Source: Bradyrhizobium sp. 199
GTDB taxonomy: Bacteria > Pseudomonadota > Alphaproteobacteria > Rhizobiales > Xanthobacteraceae
Length of the DNA stretch: 64,000 nucleotides
Assembly (NCBI RefSeq): GCF_023073355.1
Contig: NZ_JADPJI010000005.1
Location: 2,356,001 to 2,420,000 of the forward strand
Direction: 5' to 3'
Shown: piece by piece, positions 1-10,614 of the stretch
Numbering within the stretch: the first letter of the stretch is position 1
Layout of the letters: the number at the start of each line of letters is the position of its first letter
Made by a program: the position numbers and the translations under genes
Notes under the pieces: generated by a model
What the model saw: only the letters and a program-made list of their open reading frames with translations
The model's database searches: none
What the model was told of the DNA's origin: nothing

Positions 1-350
1 GTGCGCTGGAGCAGATTGCCCGCCGTCGTCGCCTTGTTGCGGAGCTGACCGGAGGCGCCGGCGAGAAGTGCGCGGCTGAGCACGCCGTAGTCTCGCCTGA
101 CCCGCATGTCGGCGGCGAGAGCGGTGTTTCTCACCAAGGCGCCGATGCGAAGCCCGCCGTCTTCGGTCTTCTCGATCTTGTCGAACTTCAGCCCGTTGAC
201 GTCGATGAGGTGCTGCGGCGTCTCGATCTCGAGCTTCATCAGGTCGAGGAGATTGGTGCCGCCCGCGATGAACTTCGCGCCCGGCGTCTCCTGTGCTTTG
301 GCGGCGGCTTCCTGAGCCAAGCTAGCGCGTTCGTAGGTGAATGATCTCAT
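1..350 (-). CDS. FAD-binding subunit of a xanthine dehydrogenase/aldehyde oxidase-family enzyme (3' part beyond the window)
   Basis: This is the N-terminal part of the flavin subunit that passes electrons from a molybdenum subunit through FAD. The visible start reads MRSFTYERA, then the FAD pyrophosphate-binding signature AGGTNLLDLM at about residues 28-37. The segment LLAGASGQLRNKATTAGNLLQRT follows near the window edge, in the same order as in the intact paralogue at 51727-52743. Its ATG overlaps the TGA of the 2Fe-2S gene by four bases (ATGA), so the two are translationally coupled. The coding strand runs off the left edge and the catalytic Mo subunit is expected just outside. Family is clear; the substrate is not known, though aldehydes are usual for PaoABC-like enzymes. 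Confidence 0.88.
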   Translation of the reverse strand, partial: MRSFTYERASLAQEAAAKAQETPGAKFIAGGTNLLDLMKLEIETPQHLIDVNGLKFDKIEKTEDGGLRIGALVRNTALAADMRVRRDYGVLSRALLAGASGQLRNKATTAGNLLQR

Positions 351-988
351 GTCTTGCTCCCGGCGGCCTCTGCGATTGCCTCGGCGATGTTGGAGTAGGC
401 GCCGCAGCGGCAGATATTGCCGCTCATGCGTTCGCGCATCTCGACGTTCGTAAGCTCGGGCGGAGACGTCAGGTCGGCGCTGACATGGCTCGGAATGCCC
501 GCCTTGATCTCATCGAGCACTGCGACAGCAGAGCAGATCTGCCCCGGCGTGCAATAGCCACACTGATAGCCGTCGTGTTTGATGAACGCTGCCTGCATCG
601 GGTGCAGTTGCTCAGGCGTACCGAGCCCTTCGATCGTGGTGATCCTATCGTCCTGGTGCATGACCGCGAGGGTGAGGCAGGAGTTGATGCGAACTCCATT
701 GACGATCACGGTACATGCTCCACACTGACCATGGTCGCAGCCCTTCTTCGAGCCGGTGAGATGAATGTGCTCGCGAAGCGCGTCGAGCAGTGTGGTGCGC
801 GTGTCCAATTGAAGGCTGTATGGCTTGCCGTTGACTTCGAACGAGACTTCGAAACCTTGCCGAACCGCGTCAGAGCTTGCCGGTTGAGCTTGCCCTTGAC
901 CGCTTGGGAGGACGCCAATCATGGCGGTAGCAGTTCCGCCGACCAGGACGCCTCGTCTCGACACTTCCGATTCGACCGGGTTTGCCAT
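347..988 (-). CDS. Tat-exported 2Fe-2S subunit of a PaoABC-like aldehyde oxidoreductase
   Basis: A 213-residue iron-sulfur subunit with two [2Fe-2S] clusters. The plant-type cluster Cys are at about 84, 89 and 92 (motif GCDHGQCGAC). The second cluster is marked by CGYCTPGQ and, near the C-terminus, CRCGAY. The N-terminus has a twin-arginine signal (SRRGVLVGG, residues 10-18) followed by a hydrophobic stretch, as in E. coli PaoA, so the complex is probably folded in the cytoplasm and exported to the periplasm. The frame is open upstream to about 1303, but the ATG at 988 is chosen because it has GGAG just upstream and places the Tat motif correctly. It precedes and overlaps the FAD subunit gene. 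The LysR gene upstream on the same strand is a plausible regulator. Confidence 0.9.
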   Translation of the reverse strand: MANPVESEVSRRGVLVGGTATAMIGVLPSGQGQAQPASSDAVRQGFEVSFEVNGKPYSLQLDTRTTLLDALREHIHLTGSKKGCDHGQCGACTVIVNGVRINSCLTLAVMHQDDRITTIEGLGTPEQLHPMQAAFIKHDGYQCGYCTPGQICSAVAVLDEIKAGIPSHVSADLTSPPELTNVEMRERMSGNICRCGAYSNIAEAIAEAAGSKT

Positions 989-1367
989 GCCATCTCCAGA
1001 TCTCGCTGCGTGTTTTCGTATGACGCGAGCCAATCCCCGTCCCGTTTGATAGTTCGTGCGCTCCGGCTTGATGCCACGATGAATGTTTCTCATGCACGCT
1101 GGGCGTCGGCGCGAGGGGCCTACGAGGCCGAAACTCTCGGAGTCCAATATTCCGGGCCAAGCACGCCATGGGAGGTGCGCGAGGACGGCGGGTACACAAG
1201 GTATAGTAGCGCTGATATCGAAGGTGCCTTGGTAGCCCTTCAGGTCATGGAACGGGCCGCCAGCGGTGCAGCCGAAGGTGATTGCCCAGTTGGATAACCG
1301 CAACCGCGAGGCCTCCAGCGGACTGATGCTTCATTGAGCCAAATTCGTCGATCCGGAACGAGCCGGT
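989..1367. other. Intergenic region between LysR gene and oxidoreductase operon, no gene recognised
   Basis: About 380 bases. Open frames exist on both strands, but none of the translations resembles a protein I recognise, and they lack a supported ribosome-binding site. The stretch must carry the promoter of the 2Fe-2S/FAD operon. I could not pick out a convincing LysR-type T-N11-A box by eye. Confidence 0.5.
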
Positions 1368-2276
1368 TCAAAGGCCGAGCGGCCGCAGTTCCCGGACGTG
1401 GTCGATGAAGAGCCGGAGCGCCGCTGGGACTTGGCGACGGCTCGAGTAGTATGCGTGAAATCCGGGACCAAGCGGCGCCCAATCCTCCAGAACCGTGCGC
1501 ATAGTGCCATCGCGGAGATATTCGCGAACCATTGGGTCTGCGACGTACATTAGTCCGGCACCGTCCTTTACGGCGGCCAGTCCGATCTGCCCCTGATCAA
1601 CGGTCAATCCGCCCTGAACGTTCACCTCGAATTTCTCGTCACCGCGCTCGAACTCCCAGCGATAGATGCTGTCGTCTCCAATTCGGATCCTCACGCAGCG
1701 ATGATCCTGCAGATCATCGGGATGGAGCGGTGCTCCGTACCGTTCGAAATAGGATGGAGCCCCCACGACGAGCCAGCGGATATCGGCGGAGAGGCGCTGG
1801 GCAATCATGTCCTTTGGGACGGTGCCGCCGTACCTGATGCCAGCGTCAAAGCCGCTTTCGACCACGTCAATCATCCGATTGTTCACAGAGAACTCGATTT
1901 CGACTTCGGGATACCGGTCGAGAAACGTGGCCATGACTGGCCCGATGAGGAATTGGGCCGCCTCGGTTGGTACGCTGAGCCGCACTCGGCCCCTGGGCGT
2001 TTCGCGGAATTGGTTGAGCACATCGAGGGCACTATTGATTTCATCGAATGGCCGAACGAGCGCAGACTGGAGAGCCTCGCCTGCGGCGGTGAGCGTCACG
2101 CTGCGGCTCGTCCGGTTCAAGAGGCGGAGCCCGAGACGCTCTTCGAGGCCACGCAACGCGTGGCTCAGAGCCGAGGCGCTGATCTCAAGCTCGAGCGCAG
2201 CCCGTCGAAAATTGCGATGTTTCGCGATCTCCAGGAAATACGAGAGGTCGGCAAAGTTCGATCGATGCGACTGCAT
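1368..2276 (-). CDS. LysR-family transcriptional regulator
   Basis: A 302-residue LysR-type regulator. The N-terminal winged helix-turn-helix covers about residues 5-65 (FLEIAKHRNFRRAALEL, then SASALSHALRGLEERLG and LLNRTSRSVTLTAAG). The C-terminal effector-binding domain begins near residue 90 (GRVRLSVPTEAA) and includes VVESGFDAGIRYGG, typical of the CrgA-like subgroup. Start ATG at 2276 with AAGGAG upstream. It lies upstream of, and in the same direction as, the aldehyde-oxidase-like operon, which it may control. That link is inferred from position only. The effector is unknown. Confidence 0.92.
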   Translation of the reverse strand: MQSHRSNFADLSYFLEIAKHRNFRRAALELEISASALSHALRGLEERLGLRLLNRTSRSVTLTAAGEALQSALVRPFDEINSALDVLNQFRETPRGRVRLSVPTEAAQFLIGPVMATFLDRYPEVEIEFSVNNRMIDVVESGFDAGIRYGGTVPKDMIAQRLSADIRWLVVGAPSYFERYGAPLHPDDLQDHRCVRIRIGDDSIYRWEFERGDEKFEVNVQGGLTVDQGQIGLAAVKDGAGLMYVADPMVREYLRDGTMRTVLEDWAPLGPGFHAYYSSRRQVPAALRLFIDHVRELRPLGL

Positions 2277-2561
2277 CTTCAGCGGCTCCTTGGTTCAGCC
2301 GGCACGCTGTCGGCTTCCGGCGAAGCGTGGCGTCCCCTAGAGAGGCATACATGGGTGGCGCTGCTGCGCTTAGCGGCCCGTAGCCGAACAGAGCATCAGG
2401 ATGCAGGGCATGTCCACTAACATCCAGAGCGCTTCCGACGAACGCGCGGCCTGACCGAAGCCGCAAGGTAGCGGAATCGTGCCCGGGCGGACGGCAACCT
2501 CTGCAACGAACCAATCGCGTCGTTTCCTATGGACGCCACGAGTTGCTTCTAAACCACCGCC
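2277..2561. other. Intergenic region upstream of the LysR gene, no gene recognised
   Basis: About 285 bases between the LysR start and the decayed amidase fragment. Short open frames on both strands look like random high-GC frames without family resemblance. The LysR promoter should lie here. Nothing else could be supported. Confidence 0.45.
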
Positions 2562-2810
2562 AATCCCGGCGGCGGCTTGTTCATGTAGGAGGCCTGTTCG
2601 TAGACATACGCCAGACGCAGCAACTTATGTCGCTAATGGCCCGGCCTGCGAAGGTGATGCGGAGCGGGTAGTCAGGCATATCCTTGTCGTCGGCTCCCGA
2701 GATGAAGCCCGGCCGGCACCGACGCTGGGATAGCCTGCCGTCGCGGCGACCCGCAGCCCGCGCGCTGCCGGGGAATAGCACCGGGTCGGGCTTGTCGAGC
2801 AATGGCGCGG
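2562..2810 (-). pseudogene. Decayed duplicate of an amidase C-terminus
   Basis: On the minus strand this stretch is clearly homologous, also at DNA level, to the last 80 or so codons of the intact amidase ending at 4310. Matching pieces are spread over different frames: LFPGS, then AGYPSVGAG, then MPDYPLRITFAGR, then LLRLAYVYEQASYMNKPPPG. Compare FPGAYG, AGYPSVMVPGG, TPDYPLGVTFAGR and LLRLAYAYEQASNMRKPPPG in the intact gene. At least three frame changes separate them and the original stop is lost, so it cannot be expressed as one protein. It directly follows the broken serine hydrolase. The arrangement suggests an old amidase-hydrolase-amidase array of which only this tail remains. Confidence 0.8.
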
Positions 2811-2818
2811 AGCTTGTT

Positions 2819-4300
2819 TCAACCGTCGGGCTCGCCATCGACCGCGACCTCCCGGCCGGCCCTGGTCTTTCCGTGCAGCACAACCTTGTTGTCGCCGCTG
2901 AACGAGAGCGAGAACTTCTGCTGCTCACCCAACCCGACATACTGCATGTCGATTGCGAACGTATCGGCGCTAACCCAAGCGCCTTTGACGGCGCGCAATC
3001 CAAAGGACGTCAGTTCGCTCTTGCGATAAAGACCGTCGAGGCCGATCGGTCCACGCAGTCGGATCACGGGATTGGCGGGATTGTGCGTATCGATGTCCAC
3101 CGCATAGCCCGGCTTATCCGTGAATGACAGCGAAATGGATCTTACATCGAGCGCGTTGTCGGCGGGAAACCGGTAGGTCTTGCCCGAAATCGGCGACGCG
3201 ATCTGGGGCACCGGAGCGACCTGTGTCGGCTTCTCTGTCGAGACGTCGGCGACCGCATCGGCAAGCAGGCGCGCAGCGTCCGAGTTGTGCGGCAGCGTTG
3301 CCTCAGATTTGACTGCGCCGGCAATACCCTCGGCGATCTTGCGAAATGAACAGAAATCCCTCGCTGTCATCGCCGCTACGATGTCGAGATCGGGGAAGAC
3401 CATGATCACCTGGCAGTGATATCCCACCGCCATGAAGACATGCCGGTCGGGTAGCGCCCAGAATTGGTTGTGGTATTTCAGGCCTGCGTCAGCCCTCGCC
3501 TTCATGCTGATGGTGGCGTGATTGACGGTGTCGACCCATTCCGTCGGAAGGAGTTGTTGGCCGGCCCACGCGCCCTGCCGCAGATAGAGATAGCCGATCT
3601 TCGCCATGGCGGGCCGAGCAGCTTGGCATTCGCATAAGTGGCCGTGGCCGCCCCGGTGAGCTTGGTGACAACGGCGGAAAGTAGATGTGAATTGCCACTG
3701 TTGTAATAGAATAGTTCTCCCGGCGCATGCGATGACATCGGCCGATCGAGGATGAACTTGACCCAGTCCGGGCTGCGCCGCATGGCAATAATGGACTGCT
3801 CCCGGCCGCCTTCGAACCCCTCGTCCCATTGGAGCCCCGAGGTCATGTCGAGCAGATGCTGCACTGTAATCGACTTCTTGCGCTCATCGACATTGGCGAC
3901 CTCGCGGTCAGCGAGAAGGTCGAGCACCTGGGTGCTCGAAACTGTCGAGTACGCCATCCTTGCGCAGTATCGCGACGAGGCTGCTAACGATCGACTTGGT
4001 GGCAGAGTTGAGGTTGTGCGGAATGTCACCGGTGTACGGTGCGTAGTAGGCGTCCAGCACGATGCGCCCGTGTCGCGCAATCAAGAGGCTGTCGAAACTC
4101 TTGGTCTCGCCATAGGCAATGATTTTAACGAGCTCAGCGGAATCCATGCCTTCCTGTTCGGGCGTGGATACTTGCCAGTCCGGTATCGGCCAGACCGGCG
4201 CCTCGGCGGCGCGCAACTCTGTTGGGCCCAAGCAGAGCTCTATCAGCAGCAGGGCCAGACCGCCTACGAGATCGGCAAGAGCAGGAGCGTGTATTGAAAT
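2819..4300 (-). pseudogene. Broken serine hydrolase of the class C beta-lactamase / NylB-like family
   Basis: Three overlapping frames each hold a part of one serine hydrolase. The 5' part (to about 3930) has the catalytic SxxK motif as SATK and a hydrophobic leader ending near RAAEA. The middle part (about 3930-3615) has LLDMTSGLQW and the YxN-type motif YYNSGN. The 3' part (about 3610 to 2819) has MAKIGYLYLRQG, FWALPD and a C-terminal domain. One frameshift lies near 3925-3945. The second junction, near 3610, also seems to lack roughly 25-30 codons that the family normally has before MAKIGYLYLR. The usual HG in the third motif is HC, and no good start codon is evident. It sits directly after the intact amidase gene, so the pair once resembled amide-hydrolase gene pairs. 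Confidence 0.82.
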
Positions 4301-4309
4301 CCAAAGCGC

Positions 4310-6052
4310 TCACACCCCCGGCGGCGGCTTGCGCATGTTGGAGGCCTGCTCGTAAGCGTAGGCCAGACGCAGCAGCTTGTGCTCGCTCCAGGGGCGGCCT
4401 GCGAAGGTGACGCCGAGCGGATAGTCGGGCGTGTCCTTGCCTTCGTTTGTTCCCGAAACCAACCCGCCGGGCACCATGACGCTGGGATAGCCTGCCCTGG
4501 CGGCGATCGCGGCGCCGTATGCGCCGGGGAACACGGCATCGAGTTCGTGCTGGTTCGTATAGGCGTCCATGCCGCGGGTCCTGGCACTGAGCAGATCCAT
4601 CGCATGTGCCGACTTGTACTCGCGTTCGCGTAAGTCGCCTCTGGTAAGCTCGGCGGCGAGAAACAGGTCCTGCCCGAAGCGCAGCGCCTTATCTGCATTG
4701 GCATCGTTGAAGGCCACGATATCGGTGATGGTCTTGATGGCGGTGTTGGTCGCCCATTCCCTGAGGTAGAGGTTTAGATCTCGCTTCAACTCGTAGAGGA
4801 AAACGATCCGCTGCGTGACTGGATTGCCCTTGCCGGCGCTCAGCGGATTGCGGTTGAGCACAGTCATGATCGTACCTGGTCCACTCATCCAGCCGGCCGT
4901 CGGCATGCTGGCGCGCACGATCACGGCGCCGAGGTCCTCCAGCACCTTGATCGCCTCCGCCATCACCTCTGCGCCTTTGGCTGGCAGCTTGCCGTAGAAG
5001 GGATCGTTCAAGGGGTCGGCGGGATCGCTCGGCACGCCGATACGCGCGCCCCTCATGCCTTCGATGGCGAGGCCGTCGGCGTAATCGGCGGGCCGCCGCT
5101 GCTTTTGCGTCCCCGGATCGAGCGGGTCCGTGGCCGCCAGCACGTTGAGCAGCATCGCCGCATCGCGCACGTTGCGCGTCATCGGTCCTGCGGTGTCCAG
5201 GCTATGGGCGACCGGCACGATGCCAGCACGGCTGATCAGCCCGACGGTCGGCTTCACGGTGACGAGGCCGTTCAGGCTCGCAGGGTGCAGCAGCGAGCCC
5301 GACGTCTCGGTGCCGATCGAGGCCGCGCACAGACCGGCTGCCACCGCCACCGCCGAGCCCGAGCTCGATCCCCCCGGAGACACCACCGGAATGCCGTGAT
5401 CGTCCATCAGCGCCGGCGCGTAGGGGTTCTTCACCTGACCGCCCAGCGACGAATAGCCCGAAGGCATGTCGATCGCGAGCATGTTGGAAAATTCGGTCAG
5501 GTTCGCCTTTCCGAGGATCACCGCGCCGGCGTTCCGCAACAGCTTGACGAGTGTGGCGTCGTCCCGGGCGCGCGCGCCTTCCAGCGCCAGCGAGCCCGCC
5601 GTTGTTGGCTGCTTGTCGCCGGTGGCGATGTTGTCCTTTACCAGGATCGGGATGCCGGCCAGCGGCTGCTTGGCTGATGGTTTCATACGGTCGAGCTTGC
5701 CCGCGATCGCGAGTGCGTCGGGATTGAGGGCGCGTACCGCGTTGAGCTTGGGCCCATCCAGGTCGTAAGCCTCAATGCGCGTCAGATAGCCTCTGACCAG
5801 CGCTGTGGCAGTGACATGGCCACTGGTGAACGCATGAGCGATGTCGCTCATCGAGCATGCTCGAGCCTCAAGGAGATCGGCGCCGCTGCGATGCGGGCAT
5901 CGCGGCGGGATGGCTTCTGCACGATTGCCTCGCCCTGGTGGCGCGTCCCTGATCATGAGACGGCGATGAGGGGCATCGTGCCAGTGTTTTGCCCGACGGG
6001 TCAACGTCGCGGCGCACCGCGGCGACCGCTCAACCTGCATCGCGCAAGCCAT
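4310..6052 (-). CDS. Amidase-signature family hydrolase (peptide-amidase-like)
   Basis: Hydrolyses an amide bond through the Ser-cisSer-Lys triad of the amidase-signature family. Counting from the longest start, Lys139 is in ILVKDN, the cis-Ser is at about 229 in PGGSSSGSA, and the nucleophile is about Ser253 in GTETSGS. The C-terminus ends in KPPPGV. The start is uncertain: ATG at 6052 gives 580 residues, but an in-frame ATG at 5851 would begin right before the conserved SDIAHAFTSG helix and lose only non-conserved sequence. Residues 59-63 (DLLEA) look like the usual beginning of this family, so a start upstream of them is favoured. It lies about 95 bases after the peptide-binding protein gene, on the same strand, so it may process an imported peptide or amide. 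Confidence 0.88.
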   Translation of the reverse strand: MACAMQVERSPRCAATLTRRAKHWHDAPHRRLMIRDAPPGRGNRAEAIPPRCPHRSGADLLEARACSMSDIAHAFTSGHVTATALVRGYLTRIEAYDLDGPKLNAVRALNPDALAIAGKLDRMKPSAKQPLAGIPILVKDNIATGDKQPTTAGSLALEGARARDDATLVKLLRNAGAVILGKANLTEFSNMLAIDMPSGYSSLGGQVKNPYAPALMDDHGIPVVSPGGSSSGSAVAVAAGLCAASIGTETSGSLLHPASLNGLVTVKPTVGLISRAGIVPVAHSLDTAGPMTRNVRDAAMLLNVLAATDPLDPGTQKQRRPADYADGLAIEGMRGARIGVPSDPADPLNDPFYGKLPAKGAEVMAEAIKVLEDLGAVIVRASMPTAGWMSGPGTIMTVLNRNPLSAGKGNPVTQRIVFLYELKRDLNLYLREWATNTAIKTITDIVAFNDANADKALRFGQDLFLAAELTRGDLREREYKSAHAMDLLSARTRGMDAYTNQHELDAVFPGAYGAAIAARAGYPSVMVPGGLVSGTNEGKDTPDYPLGVTFAGRPWSEHKLLRLAYAYEQASNMRKPPPGV

Positions 6053-6147
6053 TGAAATGACTACACCCCGCTACTGTGCATGGGGTTGTTTTTTCATTTC
6101 TTGTTGGAGCGGCCCTCTCCTGCAGGCGGAAAGGGCACCGGTCGCCC

Positions 6148-7644
6148 CTACTCCCAATACCACGTCGAGAAATCGTTCTCGTATTGCGGCACATCCTTCC
6201 AGACGCCCTTCAGCTTCTTGTTGGTGATTGTGATCAGCTGCGGCTGGTACAGGTAGGCCGAGACGGCGTCGGTCGCGAGCATGCGCTGGGCATCGCCGAG
6301 CAGCTTTGCGCGGGCGGCCTCGTCCGGCGTCGACACGATCTGCTTGTAGAGTGCGTTGAACGCCTCGTTGTTGTAGCCGAGATAGTAGTCCGCCTCGGTG
6401 ATCTTGACGAGGTCGAACGGCTCGACATGGCTGACGATGGTGAGATCGAAATTGTGCGGCCCGTTGCCGGCGAACACCTGCGACAGCCATTGCGCCCATT
6501 CGGCGTTCTCGATTTTGGCAACGATGCCGACCTTGGCGAGCTGGGCTGCGGCGATCTCGCCGCCCTGCCGCGCATAGGACGGCGGCGGCAGCTTGAGCGA
6601 CAGTTCGAGCGGCGTGGTGACGCCGGCTTCGGTAAGCAGCTTCTTGGCCTTCTCGGGATCGTAGGGATTGATGCCGGTGGTGTCGACATAGCCGAGCGCG
6701 CCCGGCACGTAGAAACTGCCGATTGGCGTGCCGAAACCGTCGACGGCGCCGTCGATCATCGCCTTGCGGTCGATCGCGGCGAGGATGGCGCGGCGGACGC
6801 GGACGTCGTCGAGCGGCTTCTTGCGGTGGTTGAGCGCGACGATGGTCTTGGCCCTGGAGCCGCCGACCAGCACCGCGAAGCGCGGGTCGGCCTTGAACTG
6901 CGCCAAGGCGCGCGCCGCTGCGACACGTGGGAATGCATCGACGTCCCCCGACAACAGCGCCGCCACCTGCGCCGCCGGCTCGGAGATGAAGCGGATCGTC
7001 ACCTTCGACAGCTTGACCGCGGAAGCGTTGCGGTAGTCGGCCCATTTAGTCAACGTGATCGAAGAGCCCTTCGCCCACGCCCCGAGCTGATAGGGGCCAG
7101 TGCCGACCGGCTGCGTGATATTGGTGGCAGCGCTCTTCGGCTCGACGATCGAGCCGCCCGCCTGCCCCAGCAGGAACGGCAGGTTCGGCTCGCCATATTT
7201 CAAGGTGATGACGACCGTGTCGGCATCCGGCGCATCGACCTTCTCGAAAGCCTGGTACAGGCTCTTGTCCTTGTTGGTGCTGGTCGGCGCCGCGTTACGC
7301 TCGAACGAGAACTTCACCGCGGCGGAATCGAACGGCTCGCCATTGTGGAATTTGACGCCCTTGCGCAGCTTGAACGTATAGGTCTTCAGGTCAGGCGATG
7401 CGGTCCAGCTCTCCGCCAGCAGCGGCGAGACGGAGCCGTCCTCGTTGATCTTGGTCAGGGTCTCGTAGATGTTGTAGAGCGTGACCTCGGCGATCGCGGC
7501 AGCGGCCGCATTGGTCGGATCGAGCCCCGGCGGCTCCAGCGCCATCGCCATGACGACGCTGTCCTTCTTGCTCTGCGCCAGCACGGGCAAAGGCGCCGCG
7601 ATGAGCGCGGCGGCAAAGGCGACGATCGATAGTTTCCTGAACAT
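6148..7644 (-). CDS. Periplasmic substrate-binding protein of a peptide/nickel-type ABC transporter
   Basis: A 498-residue SBP of family 5 (DppA/OppA-like) that delivers peptides or similar solutes to the permease encoded upstream. Signal peptide at residues 1-23 (MFRKLSIVAFAAALIAAPLPVLA). Typical family segments are LEPPGLDPTNAAAAA, LAESWTASPDLKTYTFKLRKGVKFHNGEPF and GTGPYQLGAW. An ATG lies 18 bases further upstream, but 7644 is chosen because GGGGAG lies six bases before it and the signal peptide then begins at once. It is the last gene of the transporter operon, about 56 bases after the second ATPase gene. Confidence 0.93.
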   Translation of the reverse strand: MFRKLSIVAFAAALIAAPLPVLAQSKKDSVVMAMALEPPGLDPTNAAAAAIAEVTLYNIYETLTKINEDGSVSPLLAESWTASPDLKTYTFKLRKGVKFHNGEPFDSAAVKFSFERNAAPTSTNKDKSLYQAFEKVDAPDADTVVITLKYGEPNLPFLLGQAGGSIVEPKSAATNITQPVGTGPYQLGAWAKGSSITLTKWADYRNASAVKLSKVTIRFISEPAAQVAALLSGDVDAFPRVAAARALAQFKADPRFAVLVGGSRAKTIVALNHRKKPLDDVRVRRAILAAIDRKAMIDGAVDGFGTPIGSFYVPGALGYVDTTGINPYDPEKAKKLLTEAGVTTPLELSLKLPPPSYARQGGEIAAAQLAKVGIVAKIENAEWAQWLSQVFAGNGPHNFDLTIVSHVEPFDLVKITEADYYLGYNNEAFNALYKQIVSTPDEAARAKLLGDAQRMLATDAVSAYLYQPQLITITNKKLKGVWKDVPQYENDFSTWYWE

Positions 7645-7700
7645 GCGCAACTCCCCGGCCATCTCTGTTCTTTAAGCCTACGCCAATCCTGCGCCGGACA

Positions 7701-8701
<1,001 letters not shown>

Positions 8702-8705
<4 letters not shown>

Positions 8706-9721
8706 GCGCTCAGCGCTCCGACACGTTCTGCCATCGAGACATCGGTCCTGATGCAACGTACGAGGTGCCCGGGTCCAACGTCGGCCATCGGTGGTAGCGC
8801 GGCGCGGCACTGATCGATCACGAGCGGACATCGGTCGGAGAAGGTGCAGCCGGACGGCAGATCGGCGAGCTCCGGCACGGTGCCCGAGATCGTCTTCAGC
8901 CGCGTCCCCTTGCGCGCGCCGAGCTTCGGCCGGGCGCGGAACAGGCCCTGGGTGTAGGGATGGCCCATGCGGCGGAAGACTTCGTCGGTCGGCCCACTCT
9001 CGACGACGGTGCCGCCATACATCACCATCATGCGCTGAACGTTCTCGGCGATGACGCCGAGATCGTGCGAGATCAGGATCATCGACATGCCGCGCTCCTC
9101 GACGAGATCGGCGATGAGGTCGAGGATCTGGCCCTGAATGGTGACGTCGAGCGCGGTGGTCGGCTCGTCCGCAATCAAGAGGTCTGGCTCGCAGGCGAGC
9201 GCCATGGCGATGGTGATGCGCTGGCGCTGGCCGCCGGAGAATTGGTGCGGATAGGCATCGATGCGGCGTGCCGGATCGGGCAGTCCGACGCGATCGAGCA
9301 AGGCAATCGCCTCTTTGCGCGCTTGGGCCCCCGAATGCCTCTTGTGACGCCGCAGCGGCTCGGCAACCTGATGCCCGATCGTGTGCATCGGATTGAGTGC
9401 GGTCATCGGCTCCTGGAAGATCATGCTGATGCGGTTGCCGCGCAGGCGGCAATAATCCGCGTCCGGCAATCGCGCGATCTCGTTGCCGTCAAGCTTGATG
9501 CTGCCCGAGATCACGGCGCTATCAGGCAGCAGTCCCATCAGGGACATTGCGGTGACCGACTTACCGCAGCCGGACTCACCGACCAGCCCCAGCGTCTCGC
9601 CGCGCTTCAGGGCGAAGCTGACGCCGCGCACGGCTTGTGCCCGCCCGCGGCTGGTATTGAGGCGCACGCCGAGATTGGCGACTTCGATCAGCGGCATGTC
9701 GGAGCGCTCGCCCATCGTCAT
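8702..9721 (-). CDS. Oligopeptide/dipeptide ABC transporter ATP-binding protein (DppD/OppD type)
   Basis: A 339-residue partner ATPase. Walker A GESGCGKSV near residue 50, then FQEPMTALNPMHTIG, signature FSGGQRQR, Walker B LLIADEP and LISHDLGVIAE. The C-terminal oligo_HPY domain has CTFSDRCPLVIDQC. Start at 9721 overlaps the permease stop by four bases (ATGA). Alternative ATGs six and 24 bases downstream are in frame but would break the tight coupling used throughout this operon. Confidence 0.94.
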
Positions 9722-10614
9722 CGCTCCCGCGCCAGTCGTGGATCGAGCAGGTCGCGCAAGCCGTCGCCGAGAAGATTGAGACCGAGCACCGCGATGGCGA
9801 TCGCAGCGCCCGGGTAGACCGCGAGCATGGGCGACTGGAACAGCAGCGTCTGCGCATCGTTCAGCATCCGCCCCCAGGACGGCTGCGGCGGCTGCGTGCC
9901 GAGGCCGAGATAGGACAGAGCGGCTTCGGCAAGTATCGAGAGCGCGAACTGGATGGTGACCTGCACGATCAGGATCGACAGAATGTTGGGCAGGACGTGC
10001 TCGATGGTGATGCGGAAGCCCCCCTTGCCTGCGGCGCGCGCGGCCAGCACGAATTCGCGCGCCCAGATCGCGTTGGCCGAACCGCGCGTCAGCCGGGTCA
10101 GCGTCGGAATCTGGAAGATGCCGATCGCGACGATCGAGGTCACCATGCCCGGTCCCGCGACCGCGGCGAGCATGATCGCGGAGAGCACCGCCGGAAAGGC
10201 GAAGGTGAAGTCGGAGAAGCGCATGATGATCTCTTCGGTCCAGCCGCGCCGGGCCGACGCGATCAAGCCGAGCGTGACGCCAAAGGTGAGACCGATGCTG
10301 ACGGCGATGATACCGACCATGATGGTGGAGCGAGCGCCGGCGAGCAGCAGCGAGACGATATCGCGGCCGAAGGAATCGGTGCCGAGCCAGTGCGCTGCCG
10401 AGGGCGGCCGGAGTTTTGCAGCGATGTCGATCTCGTAGGGCGACCACGGCGTCCACAGCAGCGAGAGCAGCGCGGAGGCGAGCACCAGCAGGCTGAGAAC
10501 ACCTCCGAGGACGAAACTGCGCTGCCGCAGTGCCCTGCGCCAGAAGCCCGAGGGGGGCCGCGCCGGAGCGGCGATCGTTGGCAATCCAACTGCGGCGGCC
10601 AGCGGATCACTCAC
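9718..10614 (-). CDS. Peptide-type ABC transporter permease (DppC/OppC type)
   Basis: A 298-residue inner-membrane protein with about six membrane spans. The family signature is HWLGTDSFGRDIVSLLLAG (about 75-95), and the EAA loop is EFVLAARAAGKGGFRIT before HVLPN. It starts at a GTG (10614) that overlaps the TGA of the upstream permease gene (GTGA). No ATG fits as well. Pairs with the DppB-type permease to form the channel. Confidence 0.92.
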   Translation of the reverse strand: MSDPLAAAVGLPTIAAPARPPSGFWRRALRQRSFVLGGVLSLLVLASALLSLLWTPWSPYEIDIAAKLRPPSAAHWLGTDSFGRDIVSLLLAGARSTIMVGIIAVSIGLTFGVTLGLIASARRGWTEEIIMRFSDFTFAFPAVLSAIMLAAVAGPGMVTSIVAIGIFQIPTLTRLTRGSANAIWAREFVLAARAAGKGGFRITIEHVLPNILSILIVQVTIQFALSILAEAALSYLGLGTQPPQPSWGRMLNDAQTLLFQSPMLAVYPGAAIAIAVLGLNLLGDGLRDLLDPRLARER

